A stretch of 64,000 nucleotides of DNA from 67-14 sp020438345 (GCA_937872475.1 CALMSY010000022.1:62001-126000), one strand, 5' to 3'. Counted from the first letter of the stretch, positions 1 to 9,793 are shown. Notes: a model not told the origin generated them from the letters alone. A program made the numbers and translations.

Positions 1-1
1 G

Positions 2-232
2 GCTGGCGGAACATGCTCCTGGTACGACTTCGCCGTGGAGATATTCAAGCTGTCAGGGATGGATGTCAAGACGCTCTCGGCTACCACTGACATGCTGGCC
101 CGCAAGGCGACCCGTCCCCCGTATTCAGTCATGGTCAGCGAGAACGAGAATGCGATTCAGCTGCCGGTCTGGCAGGACGGCCTGAACGGATATCTGGAAC
201 AGCGCAAAAGCGCCGAGGAGGCAGGTTCGTGA
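2..232 (+). CDS. rmlD: dTDP-4-dehydrorhamnose reductase, C-terminal part (gene cut by window edge)
   Basis: Only about the last 76 codons are present; the gene begins before the window. The readable frame starts at base 2 with A-G-G-T-C-S-W-Y-D-F-A and continues to the stop at 230-232. The G-x-C-S-W-Y-x-F-A pattern followed by a P-x-x-S run near the C-terminus is characteristic of RmlD, the NADPH-dependent reductase that makes dTDP-L-rhamnose in the last step of the pathway. The stop overlaps the GTG start of rmlB (GTGA), so the two are translationally coupled. Assignment rests on the tail motifs plus the rmlB-rmlC context. Confidence 0.8.
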   Translation, partial: AGGTCSWYDFAVEIFKLSGMDVKTLSATTDMLARKATRPPYSVMVSENENAIQLPVWQDGLNGYLEQRKSAEEAGS

Positions 233-1230
233 AGTTACTGGTCACTGGTGGAGCCGGTTTCATCGGGTCAAACTACGTTCATCACCGTCTGGTCGCCCAT
301 CCTGATGACGAGATCGTGATCCTCGACAAGATGACCTATGCGGGCCGCCCGGAGAACCTGGAAGGGTTGCCTGAGGACCGCTTTCGTCTTGTTGAAGGCG
401 ACATCGCTGACCGCGACATCGTCCATTCGGCACTCGATGGTTGTGACGCGCTGATCAACTTCGCGGCCGAATCACATGTCGACCGTTCGATCGAAGCTCC
501 CGGAGAGTTCATTACCACCGATGTTTTCGGCACTTTCGTCCTGCTTGAAGCTGCAAGGGATCTCGGGATCAGGCACCTTCAGATCTCCACCGATGAGGTC
601 TACGGATCGATTGACGAAGGCTCCTTCACGGAACAATCTCCAATTGAACCTTCATCGCCATACTCCGCGTCAAAGGCTGGCGGCGATCTGATCGTCCGTG
701 CCTTCAACCATACCTATGACGCCGATGCCCTGGTGATCCGGGCCTCGAATAACTACGGTCCGCGCCAGCATCCGGAGAAGCTGATTCCGCTGACTATCCT
801 CAACGCTTTGCACGGCGATTCCATCCCGGTTTACGGGAACGGAATGCAGGTCCGAAACTGGTTGTTCGTCCAGGATTTCTGCACCGCGATCGACACCGTT
901 TTCGACAAGGGAGAGGCCGGCCAGGTCTACAACGCCGGCGGTCCGGACGAACTGCCGAATATCGAGGTTGTGATGACCATCCTGAGGCTGGCAGGGGCTG
1001 ATGAATCCCTGATCACCCACGTCGGGGACCGGCTCGGTCACGACGTCAGGTATTCGCTTGGCTCGGAACGCACTGAAGGCCTTGGCTGGCGGGCGCAAGT
1101 CTCCTTCGAAGACGGCATCGGCCGGACAGTTGCCTGGTACCGCGACAATGAGGACTGGTGGCAGTCGCTGCGCGCGGGTGAATATCGCGAGTACTACGAG
1201 CGCCAGTACGGCACCCGACTGGGTTCCTGA
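229..1230 (+). CDS. rmlB: dTDP-glucose 4,6-dehydratase
   Basis: 333-aa short-chain dehydrogenase of the extended type. It converts dTDP-glucose to dTDP-4-keto-6-deoxyglucose, the second step of dTDP-L-rhamnose synthesis, in the cytosol. The N-terminal NAD-binding loop T-G-G-A-G-F-I-G-S lies at residues 6-14. The catalytic T-D-E triad is at 121-123 inside S-T-D-E-V-Y-G, and the Y-x-x-x-K pair is Y145/K149. Length is normal for RmlB. The GTG start overlaps the rmlD stop by four bases and the stop overlaps the rmlC ATG, so rmlD-rmlB-rmlC is one coupled operon. Rhamnose produced here probably feeds the glycosyltransferases at 2553-4915. Confidence 0.95.
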   Translation: MKLLVTGGAGFIGSNYVHHRLVAHPDDEIVILDKMTYAGRPENLEGLPEDRFRLVEGDIADRDIVHSALDGCDALINFAAESHVDRSIEAPGEFITTDVFGTFVLLEAARDLGIRHLQISTDEVYGSIDEGSFTEQSPIEPSSPYSASKAGGDLIVRAFNHTYDADALVIRASNNYGPRQHPEKLIPLTILNALHGDSIPVYGNGMQVRNWLFVQDFCTAIDTVFDKGEAGQVYNAGGPDELPNIEVVMTILRLAGADESLITHVGDRLGHDVRYSLGSERTEGLGWRAQVSFEDGIGRTVAWYRDNEDWWQSLRAGEYREYYERQYGTRLGS

Positions 1231-1769
1231 TGGCCCGTGTGATCGAGACCCGGTTTGACGGGCCGGTGCTGATCGAACCTGATGTCTTTGGTGACGACCG
1301 CGGCTTCTTTCTGGAGACCTTCAGCCGTGATGGCTGGCGGGAACTTGGCGTGGACGAGGAATTCATCCAGCACAACCACTCTCGTTCAGGCAAAGGCATA
1401 CTGCGGGGAATGCACTTTCAGACTTCGCCCGGACAAGCCAAACTGGTGCGTTGTGCCCGTGGGGAAATCTTTGATGTGATCGTTGACATGCGCCCGGGTT
1501 CGCCGACCTTCGGGCAGTGGGAGGGTTTCCGTCTCGATGATGTGAAGCACCACCAGTTGCTGGTACCGATCGGTTTCGGTCACGGTTTCTGCGTGATTTC
1601 GGAACTGGCTGATGTCACCTACCTGGTTTCCAGCTACTACGACGGTTCGACCGAAGCGGGATTCGACTGGGCCGATCCGGAAGTCGCGATCGACTGGCCG
1701 ATCAGCGATCCGCTCGTCTCGGAGAGGGACCTCAACGCCCCCTCGTTCCGGCAAGTAACCACCGGCTGA
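1230..1769 (+). CDS. rmlC: dTDP-4-dehydrorhamnose 3,5-epimerase
   Basis: 179-aa cupin-fold epimerase acting on dTDP-4-keto-6-deoxyglucose to give the L-lyxo isomer, third step of dTDP-rhamnose synthesis. The family signature G-I-L-R-G-M-H-F-Q is at residues 57-64, with R59 and the catalytic base H62. A Q-H-N-H-S segment precedes it at 47-51. Length matches the family (about 180 aa). ATG overlaps the rmlB stop (TGATG), indicating coupling. Function is secure from motifs and operon position. Confidence 0.95.
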   Translation: MARVIETRFDGPVLIEPDVFGDDRGFFLETFSRDGWRELGVDEEFIQHNHSRSGKGILRGMHFQTSPGQAKLVRCARGEIFDVIVDMRPGSPTFGQWEGFRLDDVKHHQLLVPIGFGHGFCVISELADVTYLVSSYYDGSTEAGFDWADPEVAIDWPISDPLVSERDLNAPSFRQVTTG

Positions 1770-1780
1770 AAGGAGAATCA

Positions 1781-2575
1781 ATGTCCGGATCTGCTGTAGA
1801 CAAACCTTCTGTGCTCGCTCGTCTGAGGCAGCGCGCATCAATCGCGAAGTCGAGGCTAGCCGGCCCTTCATATTCGGATCTCGAGCCGGAATTCATTGCT
1901 CTCAGCGAGAAGGTGGCACCATTCACCATGACCACCGTGGAACGGCGCTACGCCCTGTGGACCACGGTGCGGCATGTGCTTGACCAGGACCTCGAAGGCG
2001 ATGTCGTTGAATGTGGTGTCTGGCGGGGTGGCAGCTCGATGCTGATCGGGTATCTGCTGGCCGACGCTGGTGACGAATCACGGCGCATGTGGCTTTACGA
2101 CACTTTTGAGGGCATGAGCCTGCCGACCGAACATGACGTCGACCCGCAGGGAAGGCGCATGACCGATGTCTGGGAGCAGCATCAGGGCCGCAAAGAGGAC
2201 GAGGTATTTGCCTATGGTTCCTTTGAGGAAGTCGAAAGGAACATGCTTTCAACCGGCTTCCCGGCGGATCGCGTGACTTACGTGAAGGGCAAAGTCGAAG
2301 ACACGATCCCCGGCCAGGTACCCGAGAAGATCGCGATTCTCAGGCTGGATACAGACTGGTACGAGTCCACGAGGCACGAGCTGGAGCAGCTCTGGCACCG
2401 GCTCGTCCCGGGTGGTGTATTGATCATCGATGACTATGGCCACTGGGCCGGGGCCCGCAAGGCCGTCGACGAATTCTTTGCCGGGCGCGAAGATGCCCCG
2501 CTGATTGTCAGGATCGATGACAGCGGCCGGATGGCCGTCAAGACCGGGTCACTCAGCGGCCGCGGATTGCAGTGA
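1781..2575 (+). CDS. TylF/MycF-family SAM-dependent O-methyltransferase
   Basis: 264-aa class I methyltransferase of the macrocin-O-methyltransferase (TylF) family, whose characterised members methylate sugar hydroxyls. The SAM site is E-C-G-V-W-R-G-G-S at 77-85. A D-T-F-E-G-M segment at 107-112 and the metal-site acidic residues in L-D-T-D-W-Y (189-194) and I-D-D-Y-G (216-220) fit Mg-dependent TylF enzymes. A strong AAAGGAG lies six bases before the ATG, 11 bases after the rmlC stop, so it is probably the last gene of the rml operon. A plausible role is O-methylation of rhamnose or another surface sugar; the substrate is inference. Its 3' end overlaps the convergent glycosyltransferase gene by 23 bases. 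Confidence 0.85.
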   Translation: MSGSAVDKPSVLARLRQRASIAKSRLAGPSYSDLEPEFIALSEKVAPFTMTTVERRYALWTTVRHVLDQDLEGDVVECGVWRGGSSMLIGYLLADAGDESRRMWLYDTFEGMSLPTEHDVDPQGRRMTDVWEQHQGRKEDEVFAYGSFEEVERNMLSTGFPADRVTYVKGKVEDTIPGQVPEKIAILRLDTDWYESTRHELEQLWHRLVPGGVLIIDDYGHWAGARKAVDEFFAGREDAPLIVRIDDSGRMAVKTGSLSGRGLQ

Positions 2576-3413
2576 TCGCGAGGCTGACCGCGAGCTTCGC
2601 TGCTATTCCGAGATAGACCGCGAAGTTCAGCAGCGCCGGGCTTTTGGGCGCATCAAACCTGCGGTAGAAGCGTCCCATGCCCCGGTGAAAGGCAATCTCC
2701 TGCTTCGGTCGGCGACGCTTCGGGCTTGAACCACCCTTAACGTGAAGCGCGGTTCCTGCAGGTTCGTAAAACACCCGCCAGCCTTCGTCATGAAAGCGGC
2801 GGCACCAATCGAGATCTTCCATGTAGAGCCAGTAGCCGTCATCGAGAGGCCCGACCTCAAGCAGGGCATCGCGCCGGATCAGCATGAAGGCCCCGTTTAC
2901 CGCGTCGACATCGCCAGCTTCATCCTCGTCGAGTTCGATCGCTCGGTATTGGGAGAGCGCGGCCGGAGCACCCGGCAGTCTGCCGATCCCGGTGAAATGG
3001 CCGATCGCGGCGAGCGGGGTGGGGAAGGAACGCTTGCAGGCATGGTCAAGCTCGCCAGATTCGGTGATGAGCTTGATGCCGACCATGCCGATGGATTTCC
3101 CCCCGTCGATCCGCCGGACAGCCGCGTCGAGGGAACCTTCATAAACCTCGGTATCGGGGTTCAGCAGCAAAGCCAGCCGGGCACCTCCCGCGGCCACTTC
3201 ATCAAGCACAACATTGTTCGCCGCGGAAAAGCCAATGTTCTCCCGCCGGAACAGCCGCACTTCGGGGAAGTCCCGTTCGACCATGTCGGGAGTGTCATCG
3301 GGTGAACCGGAATCAACCACGGTCACCCTCATCGGAATCGAAGCCGGGTACTTTCGCAGGGAAACCAGACAGCGGTTCAGCAGGTCGCCTGCCCCATGGC
3401 TGACCACCACCAC
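2553..3413 (-). CDS. GT2-family glycosyltransferase, rhamnosyltransferase-like
   Basis: 286-aa GT-A fold enzyme with S-H near the N-terminus, V-V-D-S-G-S at 32-37, the N-P-D metal/sugar motif at 85-87, and the acceptor-site M-E-D-L-D-W motif at 198-203. A C-terminal hydrophobic stretch (about 260-282) suggests membrane association. This arrangement resembles WbbL-type rhamnosyltransferases, and dTDP-rhamnose genes lie next door. The start is uncertain: three GTG codons in a row begin at 3413, and no closer ATG or TTG occurs before the in-frame stop further upstream. It follows the glycosylphosphotransferase gene by 23 bases on the same strand, so they are probably co-transcribed. Confidence 0.85.
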   Translation of the reverse strand: MVVVSHGAGDLLNRCLVSLRKYPASIPMRVTVVDSGSPDDTPDMVERDFPEVRLFRRENIGFSAANNVVLDEVAAGGARLALLLNPDTEVYEGSLDAAVRRIDGGKSIGMVGIKLITESGELDHACKRSFPTPLAAIGHFTGIGRLPGAPAALSQYRAIELDEDEAGDVDAVNGAFMLIRRDALLEVGPLDDGYWLYMEDLDWCRRFHDEGWRVFYEPAGTALHVKGGSSPKRRRPKQEIAFHRGMGRFYRRFDAPKSPALLNFAVYLGIAAKLAVSLAITAIRGR

Positions 3414-3436
3414 CTCAAGTTCGGGAGCGACCTCGC

Positions 3437-4915
3437 TCAGAAGGCCCCGTCACCCATGATCACGGCCCTCGGGGTCCGCATCAGAATCCCGAGGTCACCC
3501 GAGATCGTGATGTTGTCAAGGTAGTCGCGTTCAAGGGCAAGCCGCTCCTCGAAGTTCAGGCTGCCGCGGCCTGCCACCTGCATCGGGCCGGTCAGGCCCG
3601 GTTTCACACTCAGTCGTTGCCGCTGACGTTCGTCATAGAGGGCAACCACTGCTTCTTCTTCCGGGCGGGGGCCAACCAGGGACATGTCCCCGGTCAAAAC
3701 GTTTATGAACTGCGGAACTTCATCCAGGCTTGAACGGCGCAGGAACCGGCCGACCCTGGTGATCCGGGGGTCATTGGGGATCTTGAAGACGGGTTCATCC
3801 AGAGCGTCAAGGTCGATCAGATCGTCGAGCTGTTCCTCGGCGTCCTGGACCATGGTCCGAAGCTTGTACATAGTGAACTTCCCGCCGTCCTTGCCGATCC
3901 GTACCTGCCGGAAGAAGACGGGACCCTTCGAATCAACTTTGATCAGGATTGCCGCCGCCAGCAGGAAGGGGAAGGAAATGGTCAGAGCGGTAACTGAAAC
4001 GATCAGGTCCAGAGCGCGCTTGATCGCCATGGTTGACCGGGGCGGGATACTGAAGTGGAAATCCAGCATCGGAACATCGGCGATCCGGTTCAGTTCGGTC
4101 TGGGGGCCGAGTACGTTCTGGTTGGCCGGCACCATGGTCACACCGAGTTCGGCGCCGCGTGAGATCGCGAGAATCCGGCTGATTGCCTTCGAATCAAGAT
4201 CGTCATCGGCGATCACGAGCCTGGAAACACCCTGTTCACGGGCGACGGTTGTGAGCGAATCAATATCCCCGGCGTACCGGGCGCCCATCAGGGCCGGTCC
4301 GCTTTCCGTGCTGCCGGGAGCATCCGCGACGTAGCCAACCAGCTCAAGATAGCTTTCAGCCTGGTTGGCGAGCCTTCTGGAAACAAGTTCGGCCTTGCGA
4401 CCGGAGCCAATTACCAGGGTCCGTTCGGGCAACGTGATCTGCCGGAATGCCCAGCGGACAAACCCCCTGAGCAGCGCGGAAAAGGCGAAAGCAAGGGTGC
4501 CAATAACAACCATGGCGGAGCTTGCCAGACCGTTGTTTGCGATTTCCGTCGCTCCGCAGACCAGGGCAACTGTGATCGCCGAAGTGACGAGCAGCGAGGG
4601 TAGTTCTTCCGTTGTGCTGTGCCTGATCCTGCGGTTGTCCCGGTCGTAGAGGTTGTTCACCTTGCCGACGAAAATCCAGATCGGGATCGCAGTGAGAACC
4701 CAGATCACATCGGTCTGTGAAAACTGGTCCCAGCGGCTGGCGATAGCTATTCCAAGGCAGATAGCTGTCGCATCGGCCAGTGCGAGGCTCCATCGACGGA
4801 GCCGCTGAAGGTGCCACCCGACACGCCGCATCGGGTTTTCACCCACGTGTGGGCTCCCCGCAGCAAACTCGTTTTGGCTGCCAGAATCACTCTTTGAAGT
4901 TGGCTTGCGACTCAC
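3437..4915 (-). CDS. Polyprenyl glycosylphosphotransferase (WbaP/WcaJ type)
   Basis: 492-aa membrane enzyme that transfers a hexose-1-phosphate from a nucleotide sugar to undecaprenyl phosphate, starting a surface polysaccharide repeat unit. Four hydrophobic segments occur in the first 150 residues, followed by a CoA-binding-like Rossmann region (R-T-L-V-I-G-S-G). The last about 195 residues are the bacterial sugar transferase domain, with its entry helix, the K-G-P-V-F-F-R-Q motif, a Y-K-L-R-T-M motif, D-E-V-P-Q-F-I-N-V and S-L-V-G-P-R-P-E. GTG start is preceded by AGAAAGG. With the rml genes and the GT2 enzyme it indicates a rhamnose-containing exopolysaccharide or capsule. Confidence 0.9.
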   Translation of the reverse strand: MSRKPTSKSDSGSQNEFAAGSPHVGENPMRRVGWHLQRLRRWSLALADATAICLGIAIASRWDQFSQTDVIWVLTAIPIWIFVGKVNNLYDRDNRRIRHSTTEELPSLLVTSAITVALVCGATEIANNGLASSAMVVIGTLAFAFSALLRGFVRWAFRQITLPERTLVIGSGRKAELVSRRLANQAESYLELVGYVADAPGSTESGPALMGARYAGDIDSLTTVAREQGVSRLVIADDDLDSKAISRILAISRGAELGVTMVPANQNVLGPQTELNRIADVPMLDFHFSIPPRSTMAIKRALDLIVSVTALTISFPFLLAAAILIKVDSKGPVFFRQVRIGKDGGKFTMYKLRTMVQDAEEQLDDLIDLDALDEPVFKIPNDPRITRVGRFLRRSSLDEVPQFINVLTGDMSLVGPRPEEEAVVALYDERQRQRLSVKPGLTGPMQVAGRGSLNFEERLALERDYLDNITISGDLGILMRTPRAVIMGDGAF

Positions 4916-5111
4916 ATCGCCTTTCTTGTGAGCCCGTTGGATCGAGACGGGACTGGACCGGGTTGACTGGACTTCTTTCCAATAACCACTCGACGGCAGG
5001 AAAGGTGCGTTTCTTCCCGGGATTCTCCCAGATCGTCATTTCTCGGGCACATCGACCGTACCATGATGATTCTGGCCCAGGTGTGTGGGGCGTAGCATCT
5101 GTTGGTTAAAG

Positions 5112-8100
5112 GTGCCCGGCAACGCGACCAAGGAAACAGTTCCGGAGAACCCCCTCGCTCCTTTCAGCGCGGAGGTTCGACACTGGTTTGAGGCTTCGTT
5201 CGAAAGCGCTACCCCGGCACAGTCCCTCGGCTGGCAGTCGATTTCTTCCGGTTCGGACACCCTTATCTGCGCCCCGACCGGCTCCGGCAAGACCCTCGCC
5301 AGCTTCTTGTGGGGAATCGATCGGCTCGCCCGTGCCCGGCGGGCAGAAACACCGGGCGAGGATCAAGCGGCCGAATCTGGAGTCCGTCTGGTCTACGTTT
5401 CGCCGCTCAAGGCCCTTTCATATGACATCGAACGGAACCTCCGGGCCCCTCTGAAAGGAATCGGTGTGGAGCTTTCGGTGGGGATCCGTACCGGCGACAC
5501 GCCACAGGCCGAAAGAAACCGGATGCGGCGGGATCCGCCGGAGATCCTGATCACCACTCCCGAGTCTCTCTATCTGATGCTCTCGTCCGGGGCCAGAGAA
5601 ATCCTCACCGGAGTCGAAACGGTGATCATCGACGAGATCCACGCCGTCGCCGCGACGAAACGCGGTGCCCATCTGGCTCTCACCCTGGAGCGGCTGGAGC
5701 ATCTGGTCCGCGAGAATACGGGCCGGCGGGTGCAGCGAATCGGGCTTTCAGCCACCCAGCGGCCCCTGGGGCGGATTGCCGCGTTTCTTTCCGGGCCTGG
5801 CCGGAATTGTGAAGTCGTCGATCCGGGCCAGTCCAAGCAGCTCGACCTGGAGATTGTGGTGCCAGTTGAGGACATGGCCGAGCCGGGGGCTTCTCCTCAT
5901 GACGATGGCAGTGCCGATGAAGCCCCGATCCGTTCGATCTGGCCGGCCATCTACCCGGAGCTGCTGGCACAGGTAAGGGCCCATACCTCGACGATCGTCT
6001 TTGTCAACAACCGCCGGGCTGCCGAGCGTCTCGCCCAGAGACTGAACGATCTCGATCAGGAGACGGGGGAGACCGAATCACCGGACCGAACGGCGACCGA
6101 GGGTCCTGGTCCCGGCGGATCAACCTTGGTCCGTCCGCATGAAGAGGCCGGTTTGCCGCTGGCCCGTGCCCACCACGGCTCGCTCTCTCACGAGGAGAGG
6201 ACCGAGGTGGAGGAGCAGCTCAAGTCAGGCCTGATCCCTTGTCTTGTCGCCACTTCCTCGCTCGAACTCGGCATCGACATGGGTGCCGTCGATTTGGTGA
6301 TCCAGGTCGAATCCCCGAAGTCGGTGGCCCGTGGACTGCAGCGGATCGGCCGGGCCGGACACGGGCTGGGTGAGACCTCGAAGGGCCGGATCTTCCCCAA
6401 GTTCCGCGGGGACCTGCTCGAAAGTGCAGTTGTGACCCACCGGATGCAGGCCGGCGAAATCGAAGAGACAGTGATTCCGGCGAACCCGCTTGATGTGCTC
6501 GCCCAGCATCTCGTTTCCATGGCCGCTCTTGATCAATGGGACACGGAAGCAGCCCTGGAGCTGATCCGCCGGACAACGCCTTTCTCCGAAATCTCGAAAG
6601 AGCAGTTCGACAACGTTCTGGACATGCTCGACGGCCGTTATCCCTCGGAGCGCTTCGCGGAGCTAAGGCCGCGTCTCGTCTGGGACCGGACCGGCGGCAC
6701 GATCGAAGGACGGAAGGGCGCCCGGTCACTGGTCGTTACCAACGCCGGAACAATCCCCGACCGTGGCCTCTATGGAGTCCACCTGCCCGATGGCCGGCGG
6801 GTCGGCGAGCTGGATGAGGAGATGGTCTACGAGGCCCGGGCGGGGCAGGTATTCCTGCTCGGTGCGTCGAGCTGGAGGATTCAGGAGATCACCCGGGACC
6901 GTGTGATTGTGGTTCCGGCCCCCGGGGTGCCGGGAGCGATCCCGTTCTGGCGAGGTGACGGGATCGGCCGGCCGGCCGAGCTTGGTGAGGCAATCGGCGC
7001 ATTCGCACGGGAAGCGGTGAACGCCGACCCGAAACAACTGGAGAAGTCCCATGATCTCGACCCCCGTGCCGCACGAAACCTGGTCGCCTACCTGAAGGAC
7101 CAGCAGGAAGCTACCCGGGTGGTCCCCTCCGACCAGACTGTCGTTATCGAGCGGTTCCGTGACGAGATCGGTGACTGGAGGCTGGTTGTGCTTTCGCCGT
7201 GGGGAGGAAGGGTCCACGCCGCCTGGGGACTGGCGATCACCCGCAAGCTGCGGGACGAACACGGCCTTGAAGCGGACGCGATCCACTCCGATGACGGCAT
7301 TGCAGTTCATTTGCCTGACGCCGATGAACCTCCTTCATCTGATCTGGTGATGATTGAACCGGATGAGCTGGAGGATCTTGTCGTCCGTGAACTCGGCAAT
7401 TCGGCTCTTTTCGGTGCGAGGTTCCGTGAGAACGCGGCCCGGTCACTACTGATACCGAGGGCCTATCCCGGCAAGCGAACCCCCCTCTGGCAGCAACGGC
7501 TGAAGGCACAGAGCCTGCTTGAGGTCGCGCAGGACTTCCCCCGTTTCCCGGTCATTCTCGAGACCTACCGGGAATGCCTTCAGGATGTCTTCGATCTCCC
7601 CGCCCTTGACCGGCTGCTGAGAGGAATCCGTTCACGCGAGATCTCGCTGGTCGAGGTCGAAACCCAGACCGCGTCACCTTTCGCTTCGTCGCTGCTTTTC
7701 GACTATGTCGCTACCTACATGTACGAGGGCGACACGCCGAATGCGGAGCGCCGGGCCACAGCGCTTTCGCTGGACCGGGAACTTCTGCGGGAACTGCTCG
7801 GCCAGGATGAGCTGCGTGAACTGATCGACCCGGAGGCACTGGAAGAGGTTGAGGCTTCGCTTCAGCATCTGACCCCCAATGGCCGGGTCTCGGATCGGGA
7901 CGGACTTCAGCAGGTGCTTCGCCGGATCGGCGATCTGACCCTGGAGGAAGCAACGCGGCGGGTGGCCGAGGGGTATTCGGCCACATCGATGCTGGAAAAC
8001 CTCGTCGCTGAACGCCGGGCCGCAAAAGTCCGGATCAACGGCGAGGAGCGTTTCATTGCCGCCGAGGATGCCGGCCTCTATCGCGATGCACTTGGGGTTT

Positions 8101-9644
8101 CGCCACCGGGCGGCCTGCCAGCCGGGTTTCTTGACGAGAGAGAAGACCCGTTGGTGGCTCTGCTGGCCCGGTACGCGCGTACCCATGGTCCCTTCCCGAC
8201 GGCCTGGCCCCGCCAGCGATACGGGGTCGACCCAACCTCCGCCTTGAAGGAACTCGAGGCGGCCGGAACCCTGGTTCGGGGTGAAATAAGACCCGATGGA
8301 ACCGAGCGCGAGTGGTGTGAGGCCGAGGTGCTGCGACGGGTTCGCCGGGCCAGTCTCGCCCATCTCAGGCAGGAAGTCGAGCCGGCAGATGGGGCGGCAT
8401 ACGCACGCTTCCTCGCCTCCTGGCAGGGGATCGACCGACACCGTCCACTCCGCAGGGAGGCCCGTGCCGGTGCCGGTGCCGACCGGCTCAGGGAGATCCT
8501 CGTCCCACTCCAGGGAGTTCCGCTGACCCCGTCGGTGTGGGAAAACGATGTGCTCCCGCGACGGCTCGGTTCCTACAGCCCAACCTGGCTTGATGAGCTC
8601 TGCACGAGCGGAGAGGTGGTGTGGATCGGGGCCGGTGCGGTCGGACGAACCGATGGTCGTGTTGCCCTTTATTTCCGGGAGGATGTCCGGCTTGCCGGTC
8701 CGCCGCCGTCCAATTCGAGACTTGAAGCCCCTGAGGGTGAGATCCACGATGCGATTCGGAAGCGGCTTGCCGCGGGGCCGGCCTTCTGGATTGACCTGGT
8801 CAGTGAACTCGAATACCCCGCGGAGGAGATCCACTCTGCACTCTGGGATCTAGCCTTCGGCGGGGAAGCGACGAACGATTCCTTTGCGCCCCTACGGGCA
8901 CCGCGCCTGCGTTCGGTGCCGACCTATGAACCGGGCGGGAGGCGGTTCTCCCGCCGACGGGCAGCGACCGGCCCGACCGTGCAGGGGCGCTGGTCGCTGA
9001 CCGAGGCACTGTTCAGGTCGGCACCACCGGCGGGGCCGCGCCTGAGGGCCCAGGCCGAACTGATGCTTGAGCGATACGGCATCCTCACCCGTGAAATGGC
9101 CCTTGCAGAGGGGATTCCCGGGGGTTTTTCGACTCTGTACCCGGAGCTTTCCAACCTCGAAGTGCTTGGCACTGCCCGCCGCGGGTATTTCGTCGAGGGT
9201 CTCGGCGGCGCGCAGTTCGCCCTGTCGGGGGCGGTCGAGCGGCTGCGCGCGCTGCCCGCGGAAGAAAACGGACCCGACGAATTCAACTTGCTGGCGGCGA
9301 CCGATCCGGCCAGTCCCTGGGGGTCGACCCTGCCCTGGCCGAAGCTGCCGGGGCGCCGCAGGGCAGCGCGTGTCGCGGGGGCCTATGTGCTGGCACGGGC
9401 CGGTCATCCTTTGTTGTACACCGAACGTGGCGGCAAGGGGCTGCTGCGGCTTGAACAGGCTCTGGAAGGCGAGGATCTCGCTGTCGCTTTGGCCACCCTC
9501 GCCGCGGAGGCCAACGCCAGGCGTCTCGGCCAGTTAAAGATCGAACGCTTTGACGGCGAGCCGATCCTCGGTTCACCTTTCGAGCAGCTGATGATCGCCG
9601 CCGGCTTCAGCCGCCAACCCCGCCGCCTGGTCGCTCCCGCCTGA
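5112..9644 (+). CDS. lhr: Lhr-type ATP-dependent helicase (large form)
   Basis: About 1510-aa superfamily-2 DNA helicase. The core has Walker A A-P-T-G-S-G-K-T at 54-61, D-E-I-H at 174-177, S-A-T (motif III), and the motif VI string Q-R-I-G-R-A-G-H. Beyond the core is the long Lhr-specific region of winged-helix and beta-barrel modules, giving the full-length architecture (about 1500 aa) found in actinobacteria. Known Lhr proteins translocate 3'-5' on ssDNA, unwind RNA:DNA hybrids and are linked to DNA repair. The start is chosen at GTG 5112 because homologues begin close to the A-P-F-S-x-x-V-x-x-W-F segment; an upstream in-frame GTG at 5085 is possible. A TAGCAT box at 5093-5098 would give a very short leader for the 5112 start. 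The gene stands alone. Confidence 0.92.
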   Translation: MPGNATKETVPENPLAPFSAEVRHWFEASFESATPAQSLGWQSISSGSDTLICAPTGSGKTLASFLWGIDRLARARRAETPGEDQAAESGVRLVYVSPLKALSYDIERNLRAPLKGIGVELSVGIRTGDTPQAERNRMRRDPPEILITTPESLYLMLSSGAREILTGVETVIIDEIHAVAATKRGAHLALTLERLEHLVRENTGRRVQRIGLSATQRPLGRIAAFLSGPGRNCEVVDPGQSKQLDLEIVVPVEDMAEPGASPHDDGSADEAPIRSIWPAIYPELLAQVRAHTSTIVFVNNRRAAERLAQRLNDLDQETGETESPDRTATEGPGPGGSTLVRPHEEAGLPLARAHHGSLSHEERTEVEEQLKSGLIPCLVATSSLELGIDMGAVDLVIQVESPKSVARGLQRIGRAGHGLGETSKGRIFPKFRGDLLESAVVTHRMQAGEIEETVIPANPLDVLAQHLVSMAALDQWDTEAALELIRRTTPFSEISKEQFDNVLDMLDGRYPSERFAELRPRLVWDRTGGTIEGRKGARSLVVTNAGTIPDRGLYGVHLPDGRRVGELDEEMVYEARAGQVFLLGASSWRIQEITRDRVIVVPAPGVPGAIPFWRGDGIGRPAELGEAIGAFAREAVNADPKQLEKSHDLDPRAARNLVAYLKDQQEATRVVPSDQTVVIERFRDEIGDWRLVVLSPWGGRVHAAWGLAITRKLRDEHGLEADAIHSDDGIAVHLPDADEPPSSDLVMIEPDELEDLVVRELGNSALFGARFRENAARSLLIPRAYPGKRTPLWQQRLKAQSLLEVAQDFPRFPVILETYRECLQDVFDLPALDRLLRGIRSREISLVEVETQTASPFASSLLFDYVATYMYEGDTPNAERRATALSLDRELLRELLGQDELRELIDPEALEEVEASLQHLTPNGRVSDRDGLQQVLRRIGDLTLEEATRRVAEGYSATSMLENLVAERRAAKVRINGEERFIAAEDAGLYRDALGVSPPGGLPAGFLDEREDPLVALLARYARTHGPFPTAWPRQRYGVDPTSALKELEAAGTLVRGEIRPDGTEREWCEAEVLRRVRRASLAHLRQEVEPADGAAYARFLASWQGIDRHRPLRREARAGAGADRLREILVPLQGVPLTPSVWENDVLPRRLGSYSPTWLDELCTSGEVVWIGAGAVGRTDGRVALYFREDVRLAGPPPSNSRLEAPEGEIHDAIRKRLAAGPAFWIDLVSELEYPAEEIHSALWDLAFGGEATNDSFAPLRAPRLRSVPTYEPGGRRFSRRRAATGPTVQGRWSLTEALFRSAPPAGPRLRAQAELMLERYGILTREMALAEGIPGGFSTLYPELSNLEVLGTARRGYFVEGLGGAQFALSGAVERLRALPAEENGPDEFNLLAATDPASPWGSTLPWPKLPGRRRAARVAGAYVLARAGHPLLYTERGGKGLLRLEQALEGEDLAVALATLAAEANARRLGQLKIERFDGEPILGSPFEQLMIAAGFSRQPRRLVAPA

Positions 9645-9704
9645 TCGCACCGCCGTCTGGCTGCTCCCGCCTGGCCGTACCGCCTGATCGCACCGCCATC
9701 TGGC
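9637..9704. repeat. Short imperfect direct repeat at the lhr 3' end
   Basis: A roughly 25-base unit reading CCGCCTGATCGCACCGCC then xTCTGGC occurs at 9637-9661 and again at 9680-9704, with further degenerate CCCGCCTGG copies between and after (to about 9740). The first copy spans the lhr stop codon. Looks like local slippage or expansion; no coding sequence is evident in 9645-9793. Confidence 0.6.
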
Positions 9705-9793
9705 CGCACCCGTCTATTCCCTCCCGCCTGGTCGCCCCACCCTGGTTTCGGGCAATGAAAATGTGAAAGTCGACGCGATTCCGTCGGGTCGTT

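Noticed and set aside
7674..8834. 386-codon minus-strand frame inside lhr
   Set aside because: Lhr continues intact through it with family motifs; composition is that of an antisense shadow.
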